Positions 35,847 through 46,233 of a DNA stretch of 64,000 nucleotides are shown piece after piece (within the stretch, counting starts at the first letter, position 1; each line of letters starts with the position of its first letter). Position numbers and translations under genes: made by a program. The notes below the pieces were generated by a model. That model was not told where the DNA came from, ran no database searches, and saw only the letters and a program-made list of their open reading frames with translations. The stretch spans positions 1 to 64,000 of the forward strand of contig CANQHN010000009.1 of the NCBI GenBank assembly GCA_947623745.1. The letters are read 5' to 3'. Origin of the DNA: an uncultured Oscillospiraceae bacterium (GTDB taxonomy: Bacteria; Bacillota; Clostridia; Oscillospirales; Oscillospiraceae).

Positions 35847-37490
35847 ATGTCAGAACAAGTTTCAACGCACCTCAAAAAACGTGTTTACTGCCTGTACCGT
35901 GTTTCGACAGTAGGTCAGGTAGAGAAAGATGACATACCCATGCAGAAGCAATGCTGTCGGGACTTCGCCCAGCAACAGGGATGGACTATCGCCAGGGAGT
36001 TCTCCGAAAAGGGCGTGTCCGGCTTCAAGCTGTCCGCCAAGGACCGAGATGCTATCCAGGAGATTCAGCGGGACGCGATTGACAAGAAGTTTGATATTCT
36101 CCTGGTATTCATGTTTGACCGTCTGGGCCGCCGGGACGATGAGACACCTTTTGTTGTTGAGTGGTTTGTCAAAAACGGCATTGAAGTCTGGAGCGTTATG
36201 GAGGGCCAGCAGAGGTTTGATACCCATGTTGATAAGCTGATGAACTACATCCGCTACTGGCAGGCATCCGGCGAGAGCATCAAGACCTCTGTTCGGACAA
36301 AGACCCGCATCGGCCAGTTGACCGAGGAGGGCCACTACACGGGCGGCGGCGTCCCCTACGGCTACCGCATAGAGAGCAAGGGCCGCACCAACAAGCGAAA
36401 CAAGGCCGTTTACGACCTTGTTGTGGAGCCGGACGAGGCGGAGGTCGTAAAGCTGATTTTCCAGAAGTATGTCTATGAAGGTTACGGGGCACAACGTCTA
36501 TGCCGCTACCTTGTAGAGCAGGGCATCAAGAACAAAAAAGGAAAGAACATCCCCACCACCAGCATCAACCGCATCATCAAAAACCGCATCTATACCGGCG
36601 TGATTTGTAACGGCGACAGCCAGTCGGAAGTGCTGCCAGACCTGCAAATCATTTCAGAGGAAAACTTTTTGAAAGCCCAGGAGATGATGGAAAAGCGAGT
36701 GACCCATCATAATGAAGTCCCGCTCAATACCAGGGGCCGGTCCCTTCTTGTAGGCAACGTCTTTTGCGGTCACTGTGGCGGCAGGTTGACGCTGACCACC
36801 AGCGGCCGCAAGCGTATGCGCAAGGACGGCACTATTCACCGGGAGACCCGCGCCAGGTATCAATGTCACTATAACGTGCGGCACCCCGGCGAGTGTGACA
36901 GTCAATCCGGGTATGGCGTGGATAAGCTGGACAAGCTGGTGGACCAAATCATTCGGATGCAGTTTGAGCGAATCAAAAACATCCCGCCGCAGGCGTTGAT
37001 TGAAAAACAGCAGGCCCAGGCGGTCGAAACCAAGAAAGCGGAATTGAGGCTTTTGAGCGACCAGCTCAAAACAAAGCAGAAAGAATATCAGGACTTGAGA
37101 GCAGAGACCATCCGGGTCATTCAGGGCACCAGCAAATTGAATCCCGACTTGCTGAACAGCCTCGTTGATGAAACGGGGACGCAGATTGGGCTTCTGCAAC
37201 AGCAGATACGAACAGCGGAAATAGAACTAAGCGGTCTTATAACCGATGCCGCACAGGCGCGGAAAGAGTACGCACAGCTAATCAGCTGGGCCAGCTTATA
37301 TGATAGCTGCTCCTTTGAGGCCAAGAAGATGATCGTGGCGCAGTTTGTAAAGGCTGTCCATGTACGGCGCGACTATGAAATCGACATAGAGTTTAATGTA
37401 TCCTTTGAGGAATTACAGAATTTGTACCTGGAGGGGGAGACGGAAGAAAGCAAAAAGCCTGGAACGGAGACGTTCCTGGCTTTTGTCTGA
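35847..37490 (+). CDS. Large serine recombinase (site-specific integrase)
   Basis: Resolvase N-terminus YCLYRVSTVGQVEKDDIPMQKQCC, recombinase domain, zinc ribbon FCGHCGGRL, coiled-coil. Confidence 0.92.
   Translation: MSEQVSTHLKKRVYCLYRVSTVGQVEKDDIPMQKQCCRDFAQQQGWTIAREFSEKGVSGFKLSAKDRDAIQEIQRDAIDKKFDILLVFMFDRLGRRDDETPFVVEWFVKNGIEVWSVMEGQQRFDTHVDKLMNYIRYWQASGESIKTSVRTKTRIGQLTEEGHYTGGGVPYGYRIESKGRTNKRNKAVYDLVVEPDEAEVVKLIFQKYVYEGYGAQRLCRYLVEQGIKNKKGKNIPTTSINRIIKNRIYTGVICNGDSQSEVLPDLQIISEENFLKAQEMMEKRVTHHNEVPLNTRGRSLLVGNVFCGHCGGRLTLTTSGRKRMRKDGTIHRETRARYQCHYNVRHPGECDSQSGYGVDKLDKLVDQIIRMQFERIKNIPPQALIEKQQAQAVETKKAELRLLSDQLKTKQKEYQDLRAETIRVIQGTSKLNPDLLNSLVDETGTQIGLLQQQIRTAEIELSGLITDAAQARKEYAQLISWASLYDSCSFEAKKMIVAQFVKAVHVRRDYEIDIEFNVSFEELQNLYLEGETEESKKPGTETFLAFV
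37452..37484 (+). terminator. Terminator-like hairpin overlapping recombinase 3' end
   Basis: AAAAGCCTGGAACG-GAGA-CGTTCCTGGCTTTT with one mismatch. Confidence 0.55.
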
Positions 37491-37504
37491 TGGAGGGCTA
37501 AAAT

Positions 37505-37540
37505 ATGAGGTATACGAACCAAAATGTTCGTATACCTCAT
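37505..37540. other. Candidate right attachment site: perfect 15-bp inverted repeat
   Basis: ATGAGGTATACGAAC-CAAAAT-GTTCGTATACCTCAT between recombinase and tRNA. Confidence 0.45.
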
Positions 37541-37543
37541 AGG

Positions 37544-37620
37544 TGGTGGACCTGAAGGGACTCGAACCCTCGACCTCTCGGATGCGAACCGAACGCTCTC
37601 CCGGACTGAGCTACAGGCCC
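37544..37620 (-). tRNA. tRNA-Ala(CGC)
   Basis: Reverse complement GGGCCTGTAGCTCAGTCCGGGAGAGCGTTCGGTTCGCATCCGAGAGGTCGAGGGTTCGAGTCCCTTCAGGTCCACCA folds as a cloverleaf; anticodon CGC; G3:U70; encoded CCA. Confidence 0.9.
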
Positions 37621-37765
37621 GTATTTTGTTTTATCTTTGGAACAAAAAGCGAGTATTTGCAAGGGTTGACGAAAAGAGAAGATTGGAAAAAATGGAGTAG
37701 CGAACCGTGCGGGCAATCAAAAATTCTCGCCAAGAAACTTGGTGAAAATTTCAAAAAGAGTGAGA

Positions 37766-37855
37766 TGTGAACCGAATACCAGCAAATGAGTTACAGGCCA
37801 AAAGCAAAGGGGGCTAGAACCGAACCGCTTGCGCTCCCAACTGCGCTACAGGCCC
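37766..37855 (-). pseudogene. Two degenerate tRNA 5'-half fragments
   Basis: GAACCGAATACCAGCAAATGAGTTACAGGCC and GAACCGAACCGCTTGCGCTCCCAACTGCGCTACAGGCCC resemble the 5' half of the adjacent tRNA-Ala. Confidence 0.6.
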
Positions 37856-37953
37856 AAATGCGTTTTTTCAAAGTCAGCTTGTTTATTATAACAGGTTTTT
37901 CGGAAAAGTAAAGGGCTCTTGAAAAAATTCCCGGAATCTTTTTCGCGGGGAGA

Positions 37954-37981
37954 GGGGGGCTGTCCGGCCGGACAGCCCCCC
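37954..37981 (-). terminator. clpB terminator
   Basis: 28-bp perfect palindrome GGGGGGCTGTCCGGCCGGACAGCCCCCC. Confidence 0.7.
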
Positions 37982-37988
37982 TGTGCAG

Positions 37989-40583
<2,595 letters not shown>

Positions 40584-40625
40584 AGAACGAAACCTCCTTT
40601 TCCACGGTTTCAAAATTTAACGAAG

Positions 40626-40652
40626 TTAGCACTCTGCAATATCAAGTGCTAA
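40626..40652 (-). promoter_or_regulatory. CIRCE (HrcA operator) upstream of clpB
   Basis: TTAGCACTC-N9-AAGTGCTAA. Confidence 0.88.
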
Positions 40653-40713
40653 AACAAGCATACATCATATCCCCCGGTTTTGCAAGAGGGATCTGCAAAA
40701 TTTTTTCAAAAAA

Positions 40714-40951
40714 CGGGCGGGCCAGACGGCCCGCCCGCTCAGCTTGTCAAAGAAGCCTCGCAGAGTTCGCGCCCGCAGGCGCGAAGAATTTTAATTTATT
40801 TTTCCCGGCGGCGTGTACGTCGGGAAAAATACCTCTCGGCCCGCAAACGTGCGAGCGCAGCGAGTGCGCTGCAGCGGGCCGCAGCCCCTTGTCAAAAAAG
40901 GCCAACGGCCTTTTTTGACAGTCTCAGCGGGCGGGCCAGACGGCCCGCCCG
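40714..40951. repeat. Hairpin-dense intergenic element bounded by two identical 24-bp palindromic copies
   Basis: CGGGCGGGCCAGACGGCCCGCCCG at 40714 and 40928; internal TGTCAAAAAAGGCC-AACG-GGCCTTTTTTGACA and TTCGCGCCCGCAGGCGCGAA hairpins. Confidence 0.7.
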
Positions 40952-40977
40952 TTTCGCTTTTCAGATTGCCGGTTTGA

Positions 40978-41400
40978 TCACTGGATGGCGATCTTATGGC
41001 TCTGAGGCAGGACCTCCTGCCGCTTGGGCATGGACAGCTCCAGCACGCCGTCCTGGTAGGAGGCGGTGATGCCGTCCTCCTGGATGCCGTCCAGGCTGAA
41101 GGAGCGGCGGAAGGAGCCGCTGCGGCGCTCCCGGCAGAGATAGCTGCCGTCCTTCTGCTCATTGGTCTCCTCGTGGTTGGCGGAGATGGTGAGCACGCCG
41201 TCCTTCACGTCCAGGTCGATGTCCTCCTTGCGCATACCGGGCAGCTCGGCCTGGAGCAGGTAGTGGTCGCCCTCGTCCTTGATGTCGGTGCTGAAGGCGG
41301 GGGTGCGGCGGCCGGTCTCGCCGAACACGCTGCGCTCGAACTCGTCGAACAGGTCGATCAGGCTGGAGGAATTGCGGTTGGTATAAGGCATCATATACAT
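40978..41400 (-). CDS. Hsp20/alpha-crystallin small heat-shock protein
   Basis: DIKDEGDHYLLQAELPGMRKEDIDLDVKDGVLTISANHEE. Confidence 0.93.
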   Translation of the reverse strand: MYMMPYTNRNSSSLIDLFDEFERSVFGETGRRTPAFSTDIKDEGDHYLLQAELPGMRKEDIDLDVKDGVLTISANHEETNEQKDGSYLCRERRSGSFRRSFSLDGIQEDGITASYQDGVLELSMPKRQEVLPQSHKIAIQ

Positions 41401-41529
41401 AGTAAAAACTCCTTTCGGGACCCTCGGGAGCGGCCCCGTGCCGCTCGGTCCAGGTCCATCTCGATTTGCCCTTAGTATAGTGCCCAATTATGAACAAAGC
41501 TTGCAAAGAATGTGTCCGAATTGTAAATA

Positions 41530-41556
41530 TTAGCACTTAAAAATAGAGAGTGCTAA
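41530..41556 (-). promoter_or_regulatory. CIRCE-like HrcA operator upstream of hsp20
   Basis: TTAGCACTT-N9-GAGTGCTAA. Confidence 0.85.
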
Positions 41557-41626
41557 AAATAGGGCGGGGCAGAGGACAGAAAACGCCCCGGCGGCCGCGG
41601 CCGCCGGGGCGGATCGAATGAGTGGG

Positions 41627-42415
41627 TCAGGCGTTCTCCGCGTACCGGGACAGGAACTGCCTGGTGCGCTCCTGTGCGGGGTGCTCGATGACCCGCCGGG
41701 CCGGGCCCTGCTCCACGATGACCCCGGAGTCCATGAAGATGACCTGGTCGGCCACGTCCCGGGCGAAGGCCATCTCGTGGGTGACGATGATCATGGTGGT
41801 TTTCTGCTCCGCCAGGCCCCGAATGACCCGCAGCACCTCGCCGGTGAGCTCCGGGTCCAGGGCGGAGGTGGGCTCGTCAAAGCAGAGAATGTCCGGCTTG
41901 AGGGCCAGGGCCCGGGCGATGGCCACCCGCTGCTGCTGGCCGCCGGAGAGCTGGTGGGGGTAGTGGCTGGCCCGGTTGGCCAGGCCGATGTCGCTGAGCA
42001 GCTCCATGCCGTGGGCCTCGATCTGCTCGTAGATCTGCTTCTTGTTGGCCTTGAAGTCGGGCCGCTCCTTGGCCAGCAGCTTCACCGCCAGGGTCACGTT
42101 CTCCAGGGCGGTGTACTGGGGGAACAGATTGAAGGACTGGAACACCAGCCCGAAGTGCAGCCGCTTCTTGCGCACCTCGCTCTCCCGCTGGGTGGCGGGA
42201 TCGGCGGCGTCAAAAATCACGTTCCCCAGGACGGAGATGGTCCCCTTGTCGGGGGTCTCTAAAAAGTTCAGGCAGCGCAGGAGGGTGGTCTTGCCGCTGC
42301 CGGAGGAGCCGATGATGGCCAGGGCCTGCCCCTGTTCCAAGTCGAAGCTGATGTCCTCCAGCACCCGGGTGGGGCCGAAGTGCTTTTCGATGTTGTGTAC
42401 TTCCAGAATTGCCAT
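41627..42415 (-). CDS. Polar amino-acid ABC transporter ATP-binding protein
   Basis: GSSGSGKTTLLRCLNFLE, LSGGQQQRVAIARAL. Confidence 0.93.
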   Translation of the reverse strand: MAILEVHNIEKHFGPTRVLEDISFDLEQGQALAIIGSSGSGKTTLLRCLNFLETPDKGTISVLGNVIFDAADPATQRESEVRKKRLHFGLVFQSFNLFPQYTALENVTLAVKLLAKERPDFKANKKQIYEQIEAHGMELLSDIGLANRASHYPHQLSGGQQQRVAIARALALKPDILCFDEPTSALDPELTGEVLRVIRGLAEQKTTMIIVTHEMAFARDVADQVIFMDSGVIVEQGPARRVIEHPAQERTRQFLSRYAENA

Positions 42416-42428
42416 GCCCTGCCCCTCC

Positions 42429-43181
42429 TTAGCGGAAATATTCCAGTTTCTTCTCCAGCCGGGCCAGCAGGATGGTGACCACGCCGCTGAACACCAGGTA
42501 GTACACCGCTGTGAAAAACAGCGGCCACACCAGTCCGGAGATGCCCCGGTTGCCCTTCATGAAGGACTCGCCCATCCAGATGACCTCCTGCAGGGCGATG
42601 ACCCGGGCCAGGGAGGTGTCCTTGACCAGGGTGATGACCTCGTTGGAGATGGGGGGCACGATGCGCTTGATCATCTGTAAAAGGGTGACCTTGAAGAAGA
42701 TCTGGCTCTTGGTCATGCCCAGCACCAGCCCGGCCTCCTGCTGGCCCACGGACACGCCCTGGATGCCGCCCCGGTAGATCTCGGAGAAGTAGCAGGCGTA
42801 GTTGAGGACGAAGGCGATGCACACCGCCAGCATCCGCCCCCTCTCCCCGGAGGGCCAGTTGAACAGCCGCTGCATCCCGGGGACATAGAACAGGATGATG
42901 ATCTGCAGCACCAGCGGCGTGCCCCGGACGACCCACACCAGCAGACGGCAGACAAAGCTGATGGGGCGGATCCCCAGTATCTTGTCCAGGATAGGGCCCT
43001 GATCCCCCCGGCGCAGGAACTTGAGGGGGCCAAACTGGTTCATGGACCCCAGGGCGATGAGCAGTCCTAAGGGCAGCGCCCCGATCAGGGTGATGCAGAA
43101 CAGCTCCAGGGTGCGCAGAAAGCCCTCGTTCAGGGCGCCCAGGACGGTCTGGGTAGTGGGGGAGGCGAAAAATTCCAGCAT
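42429..43181 (-). CDS. Amino-acid ABC transporter permease
   Basis: His/Glu/Gln/Arg-type permease signatures; operon with ATPase and SBP. Confidence 0.9.
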   Translation of the reverse strand: MLEFFASPTTQTVLGALNEGFLRTLELFCITLIGALPLGLLIALGSMNQFGPLKFLRRGDQGPILDKILGIRPISFVCRLLVWVVRGTPLVLQIIILFYVPGMQRLFNWPSGERGRMLAVCIAFVLNYACYFSEIYRGGIQGVSVGQQEAGLVLGMTKSQIFFKVTLLQMIKRIVPPISNEVITLVKDTSLARVIALQEVIWMGESFMKGNRGISGLVWPLFFTAVYYLVFSGVVTILLARLEKKLEYFR

Positions 43182-43218
43182 GGACGGGCATCCTCTCTTT
43201 GGTTGAAATCGGGAAAAA

Positions 43219-43248
43219 AGGGGCAGAGGGGGAACGCCCTCTGCCCCA
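43219..43248 (-). terminator. Terminator-like hairpin
   Basis: GGGGCAGAGGG-N-CCCTCTGCCCC downstream of SBP gene. Confidence 0.6.
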
Positions 43249-43264
43249 GGAGCATGACCGGAGA

Positions 43265-44164
43265 TCAGTCGGTGATGACGGACTCCTGCACGCCGTAGGT
43301 GGTGGCGACCTGGATGGCGGAGCCATCGGCCACGGAGGCGGCCCAGAAGTCGTTGTAGGCGGCGGTCAGGTCAGAGCCCTGGCGGAAGCCCACGCCGTAC
43401 TCCTCGGAGGGCAGGTCCTGCATCTCGTTCAGGTTCAGGGTGTAGGTCAGGTCGGCGTAGCTGGTGCCCTCGCCGATCATAGCGCCGGCCATCAGCAGGT
43501 CGATGACGGCGGCGTCAGAGGTGCCGGCGGAGACCTCCATCAAGGTGTTGGCCTGGGACTGGACGGGAACGGTGGTGGCGCCCAGGGCCTCGGCGGCGTC
43601 CTCGCCGGCGGAGCCGGACTCCACGGCCACGTTCAGGCCCTCCAGGCTCTCCAAGTTCTCAAAGTCCGCGGCCTTGTCGGCGGGGACCACCAGCACCTGG
43701 GCGTTGAGGCAGTAGGGGTCGGAGGTGCTCATGGAGGCCTTGACCTCGTCGTTCAGGGTCATGCCGTTCCACACGCAGTCGATGGCCTTGCTGTCCAGCT
43801 CAAAGAGCTTGTTGTCCCAGTTGATCTCGATGAACTCGGCCGTGACGCCGATGCTCTCGGCGAAGGCCTTGGCCATATCGGCGTCGAAGCCGATCCAGTT
43901 GCCGTCGGCGTCCTGGTAATCCATGGGCTCGAAGTTGGTGATGCCCACCACCAGAGTGCCCTTGTCCTGGACATAGGCCAGGTCGCTGTCCGCCTCGGCG
44001 GGGGCGCTGGCTTCAGGGGCGGGGGTGCTGGCCTCGGGAGCGGACGCGCTGGCCTCGGGAGCGGGGGTGCTGGCCTGGTCCTGGGCGGGCTGAGTGCCGC
44101 CGCCGCAGGCGGTCAGGGACAGGCACATGGCCAGGGCCAGAAGAGCGGAAAGTGTCTTTTTCAT
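43265..44164 (-). CDS. Amino-acid ABC transporter substrate-binding lipoprotein
   Basis: Lipobox LSLTAC; family-3 SBP signature GFDADMAKAFAE. Confidence 0.92.
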   Translation of the reverse strand: MKKTLSALLALAMCLSLTACGGGTQPAQDQASTPAPEASASAPEASTPAPEASAPAEADSDLAYVQDKGTLVVGITNFEPMDYQDADGNWIGFDADMAKAFAESIGVTAEFIEINWDNKLFELDSKAIDCVWNGMTLNDEVKASMSTSDPYCLNAQVLVVPADKAADFENLESLEGLNVAVESGSAGEDAAEALGATTVPVQSQANTLMEVSAGTSDAAVIDLLMAGAMIGEGTSYADLTYTLNLNEMQDLPSEEYGVGFRQGSDLTAAYNDFWAASVADGSAIQVATTYGVQESVITD

Positions 44165-44428
44165 ACTATGTATCCTCCAATTCTTGTTCAGCGGTGCCGG
44201 GTGGAGACACACGGCACTTTTGCATTTTAGCACGCTAATGCGGTATTGTAAAGGGGGTTTTTTATTTTCATCACTTTTTGACAAAAGGACCGGGCGGCCC
44301 CTGCGGTTTTGGGAAAACTGTCAAAGCCGCGGGGCAAAAGTCCGCCGCGCCGGCAGTGTATCCAACCGCGAGAGCCGCCCGGCCCGCCGTTGTTCAGAAA
44401 GAGAAGCTCGACCGGGGAGAACGGAAAG

Positions 44429-44629
44429 TTACTTCAGGCCGTTCTCGTAGGACTCGATCATCTTCTTGACCATCTGGCCGCCCACAGAGCCGGCCTGACG
44501 GGCGGTGATGTCGCCGTTGTAGCCCTGCTTCAGGTTGACGCCCACCTCGTTGGCGGCCTCCATCTTGAACTTCTCCATAGCCTCACGGGCGTTGGGAACC
44601 ATGATACGGTTGCTGTTGTTGCTAGCCAT
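44429..44629 (-). CDS. Alpha/beta-type small acid-soluble spore protein
   Basis: EAMEKFKMEAANEVGVNLKQGYNGDITARQAGSVGGQMVKKMI. Confidence 0.95.
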   Translation of the reverse strand: MASNNSNRIMVPNAREAMEKFKMEAANEVGVNLKQGYNGDITARQAGSVGGQMVKKMIESYENGLK

Positions 44630-44877
44630 AACGATGTCTCTCCTTTACAAATTTACAAACAGGTTTGGATTTACGTTGGATGGAACATCCGCATATATCA
44701 TTGCCCGCTCCCGTCCCAATATACGAAAAAACGATTTCCTCTTTTTTCATGCCGCGGCGAGCGCGTGAGTTTAAAATGACACAGTAAATAGAGAGCGCCC
44801 CCGCCTTGACGGGCGGAGGCGCTTTCGCTTTTATGGTCGTTTAAAGCCGGGTTGAAATTTTGGATGGGGGAGAGACG

Positions 44878-46197
44878 TCACGCGCCTGCGGCGGCGTTCG
44901 CCGCCGCCTCAAAGGCTGCGGCGGCGGTTTCCGCGTCCTCGCCGGCCCCCACGGACTGGAGCATGTTCCACCAGGCGGTGCGGGCCTCCGCCCAGCCGGG
45001 AGTGACCTGGTAGTAGTCGCCCAGGTACTGCCGGAGGACAAAGTACTCCGACATCAGCTCGTCGTTCTCATAGATGTTGGGCACGTCCCGCACCGGCCAG
45101 AAGGTGGAGGACAGCACCGCCTGGGTGTACTGGGTCAGATCTTCCGTCATGAAGCGGATAAAGGTCTTGGCCGCCTCGATCCGGGTCTCGTCGCCGTTGT
45201 CAAAGACGCCGAATCCCCAGATGCCGCCCTGGAGGTTGAAGTCCCCGTCGTTGGTGGGGAAGGTCATGGGGAAGATATCGAAGCCCAGGTTGGGGTTGGA
45301 GATGACTTGGGTGACCTCGCTGGCCACGTTCCAGCAAAAGCTCATGGCCAGCTCCCCGTCACAGAATTTAGTGATCTCGTCCGCCCCCACCAGGTTCGGG
45401 TCAAAGGTGATGCCGTCCATGCCGGAGAGCAGCTCCAGGGCCTGGACGTTCGCTGGGCTGTTGAAGGTGTAGCGGGTGTGTTCCGGGTCGGTGAAGGAGC
45501 CGCTGTACAGGTTGGTGATCAGGGCGCGGGTGCCCTGGTCGCCGCCCTGGCCGCCGCAGTAGACCGCCGCCACGTTCTCCACGCCGTAGGCCCGCAGGGC
45601 CACTATGGCGGCGATGAAGTCCTCCGTGGACCAGGTGTGGGTCTCCTCATCCACATACTGCCAGGCCCCGGCGGCCTCGAACAGGTCCCGGTTGATGGCC
45701 ATACAGTGGGTGGTCATGCACAGGGGGTAGATGTAGTGGGCGCCGCCGCTGCTCTGGCAGGCCGCCGCGACGGAGTCGTAGATGGCCCCGGCGGCCTCGC
45801 CCTCCCACAGGTCGCTCAGGTCGGCCATGAGCCCCCGGGCGCCCCAGTTGGCGGAGAGCCGTTCCGGCCCCTCAAAGACCAGGTCGGGGGCCTGGCCGGC
45901 GGCGATGGCGTCCTCGATCTCCTGGTCGCCGGTGACGTAGTCCACCGACTGGACCGACACCCGGATGTTGGGGTAGGCCCGATGGAACGCGGTCACCATG
46001 GCGGACACGGTGCTCCCGTTCCCCCAGCCGCCCACGGGGTAGGTCCAGAGGGTCAGCTCCACGTCCTCCTGGACGGGGGCGGAGACGCTCTCTCCGGGCC
46101 GGGAGGCGCTCCCGTCGGGGACGGCCGCCGTGTCCGGCCCGCCGCAGGCGCTCAAAACCAGGAGCAGGGCCAGCATCAGCGCGCAGAATCGTTTCAT
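44878..46197 (-). CDS. Sugar-type ABC substrate-binding lipoprotein
   Basis: Lipobox LVLSAC; extracellular solute-binding family 1 fold features. Confidence 0.88.
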   Translation of the reverse strand: MKRFCALMLALLLVLSACGGPDTAAVPDGSASRPGESVSAPVQEDVELTLWTYPVGGWGNGSTVSAMVTAFHRAYPNIRVSVQSVDYVTGDQEIEDAIAAGQAPDLVFEGPERLSANWGARGLMADLSDLWEGEAAGAIYDSVAAACQSSGGAHYIYPLCMTTHCMAINRDLFEAAGAWQYVDEETHTWSTEDFIAAIVALRAYGVENVAAVYCGGQGGDQGTRALITNLYSGSFTDPEHTRYTFNSPANVQALELLSGMDGITFDPNLVGADEITKFCDGELAMSFCWNVASEVTQVISNPNLGFDIFPMTFPTNDGDFNLQGGIWGFGVFDNGDETRIEAAKTFIRFMTEDLTQYTQAVLSSTFWPVRDVPNIYENDELMSEYFVLRQYLGDYYQVTPGWAEARTAWWNMLQSVGAGEDAETAAAAFEAAANAAAGA

Positions 46198-46233
46198 TTC
46201 AGCATCATCCTTCCGTCCGAAAAGCTTCGTGGA

